NCBI RefSeq assembly: GCF_947179165.1
Contig: NC_077240.1
Coordinates: 54,832,001 to 54,896,000, forward strand
Length of the DNA stretch: 64,000 nucleotides
Reading direction: 5' to 3'
DNA from: Solanum dulcamara
Lineage: Eukaryota > Streptophyta > Magnoliopsida > Solanales > Solanaceae
The notes beneath the pieces were generated by a model. The model had not been told where the DNA came from. It ran no database searches and saw only the letters and a program-made list of their open reading frames with translations. The position numbers were made by a program, and so were the translations under genes. Shown here piece after piece: positions 1 to 11,362 of this stretch (the first letter of the stretch is position 1; every line of letters starts with the position of its first letter).

Positions 1-253
1 AGTTTGTTTCAGTTGTGCTCGTACGACGTATTACAAATTTTGTTGTGGTATGGCAGCCTCGTCGGCTCGCGTGCCCTTTCCTGTTATGATACAGGTGAAT
101 GAGGCTACATGTTCTTGAAAAAACGTTTTTGACCCATTGGGGTTTATATATAGTATCACATTACACACAGTTCAACTTAAGGGTGGCTGATAGATATGCA
201 TAAGGGGGTCCAAGTCGGACCCCAATCGCGGTCTACGGAGTTGAGTCGTGACA
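1..253 (+). mobile_element. 3' end of a long gypsy LTR (truncated by window edge)
   Basis: The stretch reads through the conserved LTR 3' region, including the 'ggcagcctcgtcggct' block, and ends in GAGTCGTGACA at 253. The same block ends the complete LTRs of element D. No primer-binding site follows. Instead another LTR of the family resumes at offset about 105, so this is the end of a nested solo LTR or element whose start lies left of the window. The 5 bases after it (GACGT, 254-258) would be its target duplication. Confidence 0.75.
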
Positions 254-1825
254 GACGTGACGCCCCTTAAGAGTGAAGGTTGGAAATAGGTCTATAAGGA
301 TTTGAGATGAGTTGGACGCCAAGTAATGAGTCATAGGACTCGACTTACTTACGTACGCTATCAACTTGGATGTTTTACGTACTTAAGCTATTGGAGTACG
401 TGTTGAGCTTACGTAGCAAGGAATACATAGGCTCTTAAAGTAAGACGAGATTATGAACCCACGAAAATGAAGCAAGCAGGTGAAAAGTAGGTGACACACC
501 TACTTGGGCTAAGGTGGGTGGACCCCACACTGCCATGTGGCAGCGTATGATTGGTTGCATGGCATGAGGTGGCACCTTAGGGGGCTGACACATGTCACAC
601 CTAGGTGATTCCACATGTCACATCCTAGGGAAGGCTATATATACTTATTCTTATGACTAAACCTTCATTTTCCATCCTTTTTACACTTAGAAAAAAGATG
701 ATAAACATTGAGGAAGAGAGAAAGGAGCTACAACAGCCATGGCTTTGAGGTAAGGCCTCTATTTTCGATCTATGAATTAATTATTTAAGGTATCCTATGG
801 TGATATGACGGTGTTTAACAACATAAAATTTATCCTTAGGGAAAAGAGGATGTTTTTGTTCTTGTTAACAGACCCGTTTTTGAATGATACTACTGTTAGT
901 AAAATGAGTATAACTCCTTGTGTAAGGCTTCATTTTAAGTGATTCAAGATGTTTTGGAAATCTATTTCATAGGGCTATAACTTTTATTTAGCCTCTAAAA
1001 CCCATTTTTGCATTTCGCTGCTCGAAAAAGGGTGGTGAAGCATGGGGGAGCTGCTGCCCTGATTTCATTTTAGAATTTCTACAAGGACTGCTGTTGTTAT
1101 TTTGGGTATATCGTTTTGTACAAAATTGTTATAGGTGTGATTCTAAATTGTATGCGACCCTAAGACACATGTCTATAACTTTCATTAATGCACAAATCCT
1201 GTTTCCCTCAATTACCCCTTTGAATCTAAGCGACAATACAAGACAGTAGGCTGTCCAGAATTCACATTTTGATAATTTTGGCGAGTTTGATGAGTTTAGG
1301 TTAAGGTAAGGGTTTTCCTTTCAATTTGGATTTTATGTTGTGATTATAAAGTGTATTATACGTTGTGTAAGTGGCTGGAAATATGTAAATTCCATAAATA
1401 TGCTTGATGTTCTAAACAAACCAAATTGGAGTTGTTATAGTTAAGTTATAGTCGAAGCAAGGTATTGTACTTGTGGTGTGTGGATGCAGGTGCATGGTGA
1501 GGTGTTGAGGGGCCTAAAAGTTTTCTAAAATAGGTGGGGAAGCTTCTGGTTGAAGCCACACGACCCTCCGTTTCGTACGGTTAAAGGTTTTACGTATTAG
1601 AAACTAAAAACCCTATTTTGATATCGTAGCTTTGAGCCAGTCGCTTGGAGTTTGTATTATGTAATGTTGAAGTGAATTGCTTGTATATATGCTTCAGGTT
1701 GTTGTTGTTGGTTGGCTTTATTGCTTAGGGATGTAATTGGAAATTCGTATAGGGCATGTTATAGGGGAGGTGCTGCCCGATTTCCGTTAACTTTCTAGCT
1801 AACTAAAGAATTAGTCGAGGAAGCA
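254..1825 (+). mobile_element. Long-LTR family LTR segment, U3 to mid-LTR
   Basis: It is collinear with element D's LTR from about base 105. It has the GGTTGGAAATAG block, the U3 with CACCTACTT and ACATGTCAC motifs, a TATA box near 635-643, a donor-like GAGGTAAGG near 749, and the mid-LTR block ending in TAGTCGAGGAAGCAAG. There the sequence jumps back to a U3 promoter region. It is therefore a partial LTR joined to the next one rather than continuous with it. No coding capacity is seen. Confidence 0.7.
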
Positions 1826-1979
1826 AGAAGGTGATGCACCTACTTGGACCAAGTAGGTGACACACCTACTTGAAGTGGACCCTATGCTGCTATGTGGCAG
1901 TGTATGATTAGCTACATGGCATGAGGTGGCACCCTAGGGGGCTGCCACGTGTCACCCCTAGGGGGATTCCATGTGTCCC

Positions 1980-1982
<3 letters not shown>

Positions 1983-2010
<28 letters not shown>
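1983..2010. repeat. (AT)n microsatellite at the TATA position of an LTR
   Basis: A pure AT dinucleotide run lies where the other LTR copies have a short CTATATA(T)A promoter box, so it probably expanded from that box. Confidence 0.9.
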
Positions 2011-2014
<4 letters not shown>

Positions 2015-3811
2015 AGTGCTGAATAAGTCTTTATTCTTCCTTAGAACAGCAAAAAAAGAAAGAGAAAGAAGGACAGAAAAACGTAGAAGGCTAGAGGGAG
2101 GCTACGGGTTTGACCATTTTGAGGTAAGCCTCCAACTTTCATTCCATGAATTAATTATATAGGGTATATAAATATGAAATAAAGGTGTTAGTAATATAAA
2201 TTTATGGTTTGGAGTAGCATCGAAGGGATAACAAACAGCCCCAAACAGTCCGCTAATTTTTAGGGCTCTAAGGAACTTCCAAGGCTAGTTTTGACAAGTT
2301 TTGGATAAAGTAAGGTAGTTCCTTTTAATTTGGAGTTTATGGTGTTGATATGGAGTGTATTAAACAGATTTTAGGTGGCTGGGTATATGAAAATTCCCTA
2401 AATATACTTGACGTTGGAAACAATCTAAATTGGAGTCATTATAGTTAAATTATAGTCGAGTAAGGTGTTGTGCTTATGGTGCTGCCACTGTAGGTGGTAT
2501 TATAGTGTGTTTAAGGGATGGAACACGTTCTAAAAGAGGTGTGGGTTCTGCTGGTTGCAGCCACATAACCCTCTGTTACGTATGGTTAAAGGTTTTACAA
2601 AATAGAGACTAGAAACCCTATTTTGGATAATTTTGAGCGAGTTGGTTGGAGTTTGTATTGTGTAATGTTGATGTGAATTGCTTGTATATATGCTGCAGGA
2701 TGTTGTTGTTGGTTGTCTGTAATGATTAGGGATGTAATTGGAAATTCGGATAGGGCATGTTATAGGGGAGGTACTGTCCGATTTCCATTAACTCCTTAAC
2801 TAACTAAAAGACTAGTCGAGAAAGGCGGATAAGGAATTGATTCCTATGGGTTCTTGGTTGTGGATTTAGGAGATGGAAAGTTGAAATTCACTAACATTAG
2901 TATTAATTTCATGTTAAATAGGTTAAAGAAGTACCGAAGTGAGCTTGAATGTGATTAATCCATAACAGGTATGTAAAGTTATCTCTCTTTCCTTTTGGCA
3001 TGTCTTCAAGTTAAGTAATGAATGATATGAGTTTGTTGTTAAATATGCTCATAAATTCCAAGCATAATTCATGGCCCTTACCTACTTCTTGATGAAAGCA
3101 CTTTTACAGTAAGTGAACTAGGGCTTTTTAAGCCTTCCATCCATTAGGAAGTGATGAGTATGTAGAGCTATTCTTCTTTTATTTTGACATGTCTTAGGTA
3201 TAAGTTATGAATGGTTTGTATATGAAATATGGGGGTAATTCCATTCATAGAAACCCGAGTATGATTCATAATTCTTATCCACTGCTTGATATGAAAACTC
3301 CTACAATAGTTGAGTTGTTTCCTTTCAAATCTTCTACATGTTGAAAAACAGTATACGTAAAGCCTATCTCTCCTTTCTTTTGGAATGTCTTAAATGTAAT
3401 TGAATTGATATATGATATGAGTTTGGAGGGAGTTCCAATCATAAGTTTCGGGCATAGCTCATGACTCATGTTCTCTCCTTAATGCTAGAAGTCCTAAAGT
3501 AGTTGAACTACTGCCCTCGAGCCTTCTATATGTTGAGTAGTCACTGAGCACGTAAGCTCCTATTTCTAAATAATTTGTGATGATAAATGTCTCTGATTGC
3601 ATAAGCTGTGTAGCATTATCTTGATGCAAGTCTATGATTCCTGAGACTCTGTTTGATATGGCCCCTAATGGCATTTAGAGGATACTTGAGATGATGATCA
3701 TTTTGATCCTCAAATGATAGTTCATGATGATTGTTATACCTAGTCTCAGATGATGAGCTAATTGCATATGGTGACTCACTACTCTACTCGTGCATGCTGT
3801 TAATACATTTT

Positions 3812-4165
3812 CCACCAAGTCCCATAAAGGGCCGGGTATGACCGAGTCCCATAAAGGGCCGGGTACGATATTTAGGGCCGGGTACGATATATGATAACAT
3901 GATTATTCACCGAGTCCCATGAAGGGTCGGGTATGACCGAGTCCCATAAAGGGCCGGGTACTATAAATGATGATATGAGCATTCACTGAGTCCCATAAAG
4001 GGCTGGGTACGATATATGATGGTATGATTATTATGATAGCATAATTGTTTACTGAGTCCCTCACTAGATGGCCGGGTATAACGCATATATGCATATGATA
4101 ACCTAATGAAACCTTTGTGACATCGAATCCCACAGTGGGCCGAGTACGATATGGGAGGATGATAT
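3812..4165 (+). repeat. Minisatellite of CGAGTCCCATAAAGGGCCGGGTA type inside an LTR
   Basis: At least six degenerate copies of a GAGTCCC-(A/T-rich)-GGGCCGGGTA unit alternate with ATATGATGATATGA spacers. The same unit in opposite orientation occurs in the minus-strand LTRs. An 88-codon minus frame here is a by-product of the repeat. Confidence 0.8.
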
Positions 4166-4278
4166 ACATGACCTTATTTTATAAGATGCAGGTGTAGTGA
4201 TTTATTAAATGTTATACTTGTTTCCTGCATATCTAATTCTATTATAATCTCATTTGTGCTGTGTTATGCTTTATATAC

Positions 4279-4299
4279 TCAGTACATGTATCATACTGA
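4279..4299 (+). promoter_or_regulatory. LTR stem-loop TCAGTAC-N7-ATACTGA
   Basis: This is an imperfect 7-bp stem in the LTR 3' third, at the same place as the perfect TCAGTAC/GTACTGA stem in element D. A single C-to-A opposition breaks one pair. Confidence 0.55.
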
Positions 4300-4801
4300 C
4301 CACTTTTCTTCGGGGGGCTGCATTTCATGCTCGGAGGTACAGCTATTCATTTTGGGGATTCGCCAGCTTAGGATTTCCACTCAGGTATATCGGAAGTGCT
4401 CCACTGTTCTGGAGCCTAGCTTTTGGTACTGATCTTCTAATGTATATGTATGTTTAGTCAGGGGTACAGTGGGGGGCCTTTCTCTCCATATGTTTATGTT
4501 ACTATTCTTAGAGGTCTGTAGTCACGTGTATGTGGGTTAAGTGTAGGTTGTCTCAATTGTGCCTATATAACGTGTTATAAATATTTTGATGTTGTGGCAG
4601 CCTTGTCGACTAGTGTGCTCTTTTACGATATAGTACGAATGAAAGAGGCTACATGTACATGAAAAAGATTTTGACCCATTGGGGTTTTTATGTGTAGCAT
4701 CACATTATTCAGAGTTAAACTTGACTATAGCTGATAGGTATGTATACGAGGATCCAGGTCAGACCCCAGTCGCAGCCTATGGGGATGGGTTGTGACAGAA
4801 G

Positions 4802-4813
4802 TGGTATCAGAGT
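4802..4813 (+). other. Primer-binding site, initiator tRNA-Met
   Basis: TGGTATCAGAGT matches the plant tRNA-iMet primer site TGGTATCAGAGC except for the last base. It lies 4 nt after the LTR terminus. Confidence 0.85.
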
Positions 4814-6168
4814 AGTTCATTCTCGGAGTATCTACAGACTGTGTCTAGTAGAGTCTTGTTTATCGATGTGTTGTGTGCCATATATATAAAGAGAAGGCTA
4901 CAAGATATTTAGGATGTTACTTTTTTTTCATATCGCAGATCTTGCAATAGAACAAACCTCTGATTTCAGTAGAAGGACGACATCAATAGAAGAAAGTGAC
5001 TGATGACATTGGAAGTTACAAAGCACACAGGTAAGCCAAATCACGAAAGATATGTTCCAGGTAAGGTATTGAAATATGATTGACATGTAAAGTCAAAAAT
5101 TGAAAGGAAAAGTAGACGGAAAGTCTGACAGACTCAGTTCGAGTTGGACATACGAGGTAAGTCCATCATTTTATACTATTGTTAATATTGAAAGCCCTGT
5201 GTGGCTGTGATATGATATGAATATATATATATATATTTGGCCCTGTGATGCATTGTTGGTATTTCCTGCGTGCAAGTGTTGAGATAGGGAGAAATACAAA
5301 GAAAATTCTGCCCAAATTTTTCTACAAATAATAGGAGAATGAGATATAGGGTTGTAGTATGCCTTGTCTATAATAATAATGAGATTTGACTAAACTACGA
5401 GTATAGCTGACCTCGAGAAATAAGTTAATTACTGACGTGATAGTAATGGTAATAAGGAGGTCAACATTGGTATGAGAAAACTTAAGAGTAAGTAAAGGAA
5501 GTGAAACAAGTATGAAAAAATAGACTGCAACTACGTGTCAATATAATGAAATGTATGGAGCAGAGTAAGCCAAAAGCAGGAAAGGCTGTGACTAAAATAG
5601 AATGCACTTGGTACAAATTGTACAAGATAGTTATGCAACCTACAAATGTTGGTATGTTAAGGGTGAGATCAAATGGTTACTTGATAAAAACAATAAGAAT
5701 TCAATAACAACAGGGTGATTGCAATATTTTGTATACATCAAAGGGAAGTATAAGATGGCTTGAGGCAAAACTATTGAGACATGACTAGTATTGAGGGCAA
5801 AAGCCATAGTGAGCCCTGACATCAATCGAAGGAGGTAAGAGATAATATAGAGCCTTCATGAAGACTAGTGGGGTAATGCTAAGGCATTTGCTAGGCTGAT
5901 CTAAGTACCTACTCAGGTTCGTGTAAAGATTGCAATATGATGCGGGGTAAGAGAACTAGAAAGAAGAGTTGAGTAAAGGCACAGTAGAATATGCCTGGAG
6001 TGTTGCAAGTTGGGGTAAGAGAAATTGTATGACAACGTAAACAAAATTGGGCATCAGAAGCCTAGTAGCCTATTACAGGAAATAGAAATCCCGACATGGA
6101 AATGAAAAGCAGTTAATATGGATTATAGTACAGGCTGACCTCGCATTCTACGGAAGCATGAGTTTAGA

Positions 6169-6370
6169 TGGGTTATGGTAGATAGGCTGACAGAATCAAC
6201 CCATTTTCTTCCAATTAGGAAGACATATTCATCTAAGGGTTATGCAAGATGATATATTAAGGAAAAGTAAGATTTCACGAAGTTCCCATATCTATTATCT
6301 CAGACAGGGAAGTTCAACTTATAGCTAACCGCTGGAGATCATTCCAGAAGAGGTTGGAAACACAAGTTCC
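6169..6370 (+). pseudogene. Gypsy integrase core remnant (element A)
   Basis: Translated in two frames, it gives WVMVDRLTESTHFLPI followed, after a frame change and stops, by SIISDREVQLIANRWRSF. These correspond to the gypsy integrase core around the second catalytic Asp (the W..VDRLTK..HF and SIISDRG.QFTS.FWRS motifs). The Gly after the Asp-Arg is replaced by Glu, at least two in-frame stops are present, and the third catalytic residue (Glu) cannot be found. It is clearly dead, but shows that the element descends from an autonomous Ty3/gypsy element. D has a parallel remnant at 55215-55410. Confidence 0.75.
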
Positions 6371-6487
6371 CTATATCTACAGGAAGTCTAAACTCCTATA
6401 TTAGTTAAGTTGATGAATAAAAGGACTATGGATGACAACTATTACAAAGAATTCCTAAAGTCCTCGCAAGACCTTATGACACTAGTT

Positions 6488-6523
6488 AACATTCGAGGAC
6501 GAATGTTCTAAAGGGGAGAAGGA
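6488..6523 (+). other. Inverted repeat and polypurine tract of element A
   Basis: AACATTCG (6488-6495) and CGAATGTT (6500-6507) form a perfect 8-bp inverted repeat with a 4-nt loop. It is followed by the polypurine tract AAAGGGGAGAAGGA (6510-6523), directly before the 3' LTR. Confidence 0.8.
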
Positions 6524-7070
6524 TGTTATGCCCCGTACTTTTGTACTTCGAAAAGATTTTTTAAACTTCTTAAAGGTGGCCACGTGAACAAGATCATCTA
6601 TAATGTTATCAAATAACTTTAAGGAAGGGAGGATGTGATGCGTCATAAGTGGAAAGGTTGGAGAAATGGTTATAAGGATTTGAAACAAGTTAAGGGCCAA
6701 AATAACAAGTCGTGGGACTCGACTTACTTGCATAAGCTACCAATTTGGACGTCTTACATACTTAAGCTACTGGTGTACATGTTGAGCTTGTGTAGCAAGG
6801 ATTACATAGGTTCTTAAAGGGAGACAAGATTACGAACCCACGAAAGAGGTAGAAGGAGGCGTAGCACCTACTCGGAAGCAAGCAGGTGATGCACCTACTT
6901 GGACTAAGTAGGTGATGCACCTACTTGGACCAAGTAGGTGAAACACCTGCTTGAGGTGGACCCTATGCTGCCATGTGGCAGCGTATGATTGGCTACATGG
7001 CATGAGGTGGCACCCTAAGGGGCTACCACGTGTCACCCCTAGGGGGCTACCACATGTTCCTTCACATATA
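6524..7070 (+). mobile_element. 3' LTR of element A, truncated
   Basis: It starts TGTTATGCCCC right after the polypurine tract and runs through U3 to CATATA at the promoter, where a minus-strand LTR (starting TGTCATGACCC at 7071) interrupts it. The rest of this LTR is not found on the far side (22535), so it was lost in a later deletion. Confidence 0.8.
6880..6957 (+). repeat. 26-bp tandem palindromes in U3
   Basis: Three consecutive 26-bp units start at 6880, 6906 and 6932. Each contains an inverted repeat of AAGTAGGTG/CACCTACTT type and ends in TTGGACT/C. Variants occur in the U3 of every LTR of the family. Confidence 0.8.
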
Positions 7071-7571
7071 TGTCATGACCCAACCCCGCAGGCCACGACT
7101 GGGGTCCGACCTGGACCCCCGTATACTTAATTATCAGATGTAACAATCAATATATGAACTATACATAAGAACCCCAACGGGTCATAGGATTTTCATATAC
7201 CTGTAGATTTTTTTATTTGTATCTTATCATGAAAGAGCGTGCAAGCCGACAAGGCTGCCATAGTATCTATATATTTATAATACATCACTTAGACATAACT
7301 GAACAAAACTTACATATATAACCCACACACATGTCTACATACCTCTAATAATATTAAGAGTAACATATGGCGGGAAGGGGCCCCCACCGTACCCTTGAAT
7401 AAACAAATATATACATTAGAAGGTCAGCACCAAAAGCTAGGCTCCAAAACAGTAGAGCACTTTCAACATAGCTGAGTAGAAATCTTAAGATGGCGGATTC
7501 CTGAAATGAATATCTGTACCTGCGGGCATGCAACACAGCCCCTTAAGGAGAGGGGGTCAGTACGATATATG
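7071..7571 (-). mobile_element. Minus-strand LTR B, first segment
   Basis: It starts TGTCATGACCCAACCCC, the reverse complement of the family LTR end, and proceeds through the conserved 3' region in reverse order. It is interrupted at 7571 by a solo LTR whose target duplication (ATATG) falls in the loop of the TCAGTAC stem-loop. It continues at 11363. Confidence 0.85.
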
Positions 7572-10212
7572 TGTTACACCCCGTAATTTGGTACCTTAGA
7601 ATGCTTCTTAAGCTTCTCAAGTTTTTGGGAAGGCTCTTAAGTTTCTTAAAAGTCGTTATGTGAGTCGGATAGTTATTAATTCTATCAAATAACTCTAAGG
7701 AAAGAAGATTGTGATACCTTGTGAGAAGAAAGGTTGGAAATGGAGTCATAAGAATCTGAAAGGAATTGGAGGCCAAGTAATGAGTCGTAGGACTCGAGTT
7801 ACCTACATAAGCTACTAACTTGGAAGTCTTACATACTTAAGCTATTGGAGTACGTACCAAGCTTGCGAAGCATGGATTACATAGGCTCTTAAAATGAGAC
7901 GAGATTACGAACTCACGAGGAAGAGGAGAAGAGGACACGTGGAAGCCAATAAGGAGGTGCCACGTGGTAGCACCTCAAGCAAGTAGGTGACCCACCTTCT
8001 TGGGGTCAATTAGGTGAGCCACCTACTTGAGGGTGGACCCCACAAAGACACGTGGCAGCCTAGGAGACAAGGCAAGGATCCATGGCCCAATAAGGGTTTG
8101 ACACGTGTCACCCTTAGGGGTTGACACGTGTCACTTTCTAAGGAACCCTATATATGTATGTTAATGACTCTTAAGTCATTTGGAGTCCAAATATCAGCCA
8201 AATTATAGAGAGAAACGTGAGAGAAAGAGAGCTCACAACATCAGCCATAAATTGGAGGAAATTAAGGTAAGTTCTTCACTTTTCTTCCGTGAATTAATTA
8301 TCTACGGTGTTCATCAATTACGTGGAGGTGTATATAAGTATATTAAGATGCCTACGGAACCATATTTTCAGTTCTTCACTTGGAAAACTAAGAGAAACTT
8401 AAAGAGAAAACACTAGGGAATAGACCCATTTTTGGAGGGGACAGTTGTTAGTAATATTGGTATAACTTCTTGTGTATATTTTAGTTTCGGGTGATTCAAT
8501 ATGTTTTGGAAAGTTATTTCATAGGTATATAACTTTTATTTATACTTTCAAATCCATTTTTACTTTTAACTTCGCAAAAAAGGGTGATGAAGTGGAGAGG
8601 AGGTACTGCCCAGATTTTGTTTTGGAAAACCTACACGAACAGCCGTGGGTATTTTGGGCATATCTTTTCGTAAAGAATTGCTGTAGGGGTAATTAAAAAT
8701 TTTTTGTGACCTTGATACACATTTCTATAACTTCCATTGAGGCCATAAATCCTGTTTCCCTCAATTACTCCTCTGAAACTAAGCGACAATATAAGACAGT
8801 GGGCTATCCAAATTTCACATTTTGGATAGTTTTGGCGAGTTTGATAAGTTTAACATAAGGTAAGGCCTTTCCTTTTAAATTGGAGATTATGGTGTTGTTA
8901 TAGATGGTATTATACATTGTGTAAGTAGCTGGAAACGTGAATATATGATAAATATGCTTGACGTTCGAAATAAACTAAATTGGAATTGCTATAGTTAAAT
9001 TATCGTCGAAGGATAGTGTTCTTCATGTGAGGTGCTGCTGCAGGGGTGTGATGTGTTGTTACAGGGCCTAAATATGTTCTAATGTGGGTTGGGGTGCTGC
9101 TGGTTGAATCCACACGACCCCTCGTTGCGTATAATGAAAGGCGTTACAAAATAAAGGCTAGACGCCCTATTGTGCTACCGTATTTTTGAATAAGTCGTTT
9201 GGAGTTTATGTTGTATATTGTTGGTGTGAATTACTGCAGGTTGTTGTTGTTAGTTGTCTGTAGGTCTTAGGGAACTAATTGGAAATTTGGATAGGGCACA
9301 TTATAGGGGAGGTGCTGCCCAATTTTCGTCAATGCCTTAGCAAATAACAGAACTAGTCGGGGAAACGACTAAGGAAATAGATTCCATTAATACTAAGGTG
9401 CAACCTAAGATGCTGGAAAGTTAAGAGTGGTTGATATTCGTATTACTTTCATGTTGAATAGGTTCAAAGGACGACGAGGCAAATGGGATAAAGAGTAACT
9501 CATAAGAGGTATGTAAAGCTATTCCTTCTTTTGGCATGTTTTGGTATAAATATGTAAAGCCTATATGTTCTTTCTTTTGGGCATGTGTTAGATCTAAGTG
9601 ACAAGTGATATGTGTATGAAGCTTGGGGTAACTCTATTCATGAGCTCTGAACATGATTCATGATTCATAACTCGTGTCCATTGTTGAATGTTAAGACTCT
9701 TAAAGTAGTTAAGCTTCCATTCCTCAAGTCTTCTATATGCTGAGAAGTAGTGTATGTAAAGTTATTCTTCCTCTCTTTTGGCTTGACTTAGATGTAAGTA
9801 TTGTGTATATGAAGTTTGAATTTATTATACTCTTAAAACTCTGAGTGTGAGTTAAGGCTTTTGTTCACTTCCTACTAATTAGAACTCTTATAACAAGTTA
9901 AGTCATTACTTTTCAAGTCTCCCATGTGATAGGAAGTGGTGCATGTAAAGCTTGTCTTTTCCTGCTTCTAGAAAGAGTAGACTAAAGGTGCTATAGGACA
10001 TGGATTTGGATATAGCCCCATTTATAGATTGTGGATGTAACTCATTACTTGTACCCACCTTGAAGTAGTTGAACTACGACCCTTGAGCCTCCTATAGGTT
10101 GAATAGTGTTGGGATGTGTAAGCTCCTATATCTAGGGGATCTTGAACATGCTTGATGATGATATCTACGGGATGTTTGATATGTTACAGAGTTTTACATG
10201 CACGTATATGCA

Positions 10213-10552
10213 TTATGATATATATCTGGATCGGGCCGAACGTACCTCGACATATTTTGCTATATAAGGATCGGGTCGTACGTTCCACGACAGATTATGC
10301 ATTATACAGATCGGGCCATCGTACCTCGGCATTATTATGCATTATACGGATCGGGCCATCGTACCTCGGCATTATTATGCATTATACGGATCGGGCCGTC
10401 ATACCTCAGCATTATTATGCATTATACGGATCGGGCCGTCGTACCTCGGCATTGTTATACGATATACGGATTGGGCCATCGTTCCTCGGCATTATTATAT
10501 GATACATGGATCGGGCCATCATTCCTCGGCATGTACTTTCTATATACAGGGA
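10213..10552 (+). repeat. 40-bp tandem repeat in S1
   Basis: Eight or so copies of a 40-bp unit (GATCGGGCCATCGTACCTCG plus GCATTATTATGCATTATACG). Because 40 is not a multiple of 3, each forward frame cycles through the same peptides, which explains three overlapping frames of 93-208 codons. None is a credible gene. Confidence 0.9.
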
Positions 10553-10772
10553 TTAGGTTGTACGTCCCACAGCGTTAATGGCATATATACACCTATCATG
10601 ATAGATGATGTGTTTGTAACACTAAGTCCCCGAGCGGGCCGGATACAGTATGTGATAGTGGTATACATGACATTACTTTGTGAGGTGCAGGTACAGTACC
10701 CTATTAAATGTTATACTTGGTTTCCTGCATCCTTGGTTCAGTTGTTATCTCATTTATGTTATGCTTATTTAC

Positions 10773-10793
10773 TCAGTACATATATCGTACTGA
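10773..10793 (+). promoter_or_regulatory. LTR stem-loop TCAGTAC-N7-GTACTGA (S1)
   Basis: A perfect 7-bp stem with a 7-nt loop ATATATC, at the conserved position upstream of the LTR end. Confidence 0.7.
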
Positions 10794-11362
10794 CCTTCCT
10801 TTCTTCGGGGGGCTGCGTTTCATGTCCGCATGTACAGATGTTCATTTCGGAGATCCGCCAGTGTAGGATTTCCGCTCAGCTATGTTGGAAGTGCTCCACT
10901 GTTTCGGGGCCTAGCTTTTGGGTATTGGTCCTGCGATGTATATATTTGTTTATGCAGGGGTAAGGCGGGGGCCCTGTCCCGCCATATGATGTATTTCCTA
11001 TTTTTAGAGGTCTGTAGACGTATGTGTGTGGGTTGTTTAGGATTTTATTTCGGTTATGCCTATGTGATATGTTGTAAAAGTTGTTATGTTGTGGCAGCCT
11101 TATCGGCTGGCTTTCTCTTTCATGACATAATGCAAATGAAAGAGGCCACACGTGTATGAATATTTTATCACCCACTGGGTTCATATGTTTGGTTCTTATA
11201 TCTAGGAGGCTATATCAACATGAAAAAGTTTTAACCCATTGAGGTTTTTGTGAGCAGTATCACGTTATACACAGTCCAATTTGACTGTAGTCGACAGTTA
11301 CGTAAACGGGGGTCCAGGTCGGACCCCAGTCGTGGCCCACGGGGTTGGGTCGTGATAATATG

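Larger units (their letters stand above)
1826..4797 (+). mobile_element. 5' LTR of element A (downstream part)
   Basis: It begins in U3 (tandem AAGTAGGTG/CACCTACTT palindromes), passes an (AT)n tract at 1983-2010 where the TATA box should be, a donor-like GAGGTAAGC near 2120, a CCCGGCCC-type minisatellite and the stem-loop at 4279-4299, and ends GGGTTGTGACA at 4797. A primer-binding site follows directly. Its U3 matches the truncated 3' LTR at 6880-7070, supporting the pairing. The first roughly 350 bp of U3 are missing at the junction with the preceding LTR. Confidence 0.75.
4798..6523 (+). mobile_element. Internal region of element A (non-coding)
   Basis: It runs from the LTR end and primer-binding site to the polypurine tract, 1,726 bp. 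The leader (TCTAGTAGAGTCTTGTTTATCG) is shared with C and D. After about 120 bp it follows the non-coding internal sequence of X and D rather than a gag frame. The only coding trace is an integrase remnant near 6169-6370. It is about half the length of D's internal region, so it carries internal deletions. No 5S segment is recognisable, although GGAAGTGA near 5494 sits where the 5S part ends in D. Confidence 0.75.
7572..11357 (+). mobile_element. Solo LTR S1 (3,786 bp)
   Basis: It begins TGTTACACCCC and ends GTCGTGATA, with CA decayed to TA, and is flanked by ATATG at 7567-7571 and 11358-11362. The interrupted LTR resumes exactly on the far side. It holds a U3 with CACGTG motifs, a TATA box near 8148-8156, a donor-like AAGGTAAGT near 8265, a 40-bp tandem repeat and the perfect stem-loop at 10773-10793. 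No primer-binding site or internal region is present, as expected after LTR-LTR recombination. Frames of 60-208 codons inside it are chance frames. Confidence 0.88.

Noticed and set aside
10337..10963. 208-codon plus-strand frame, the longest in the window
   Set aside because: It runs through the 40-bp tandem repeat and LTR tail; overlapping frames give the same peptides in rotation and no domain is present.
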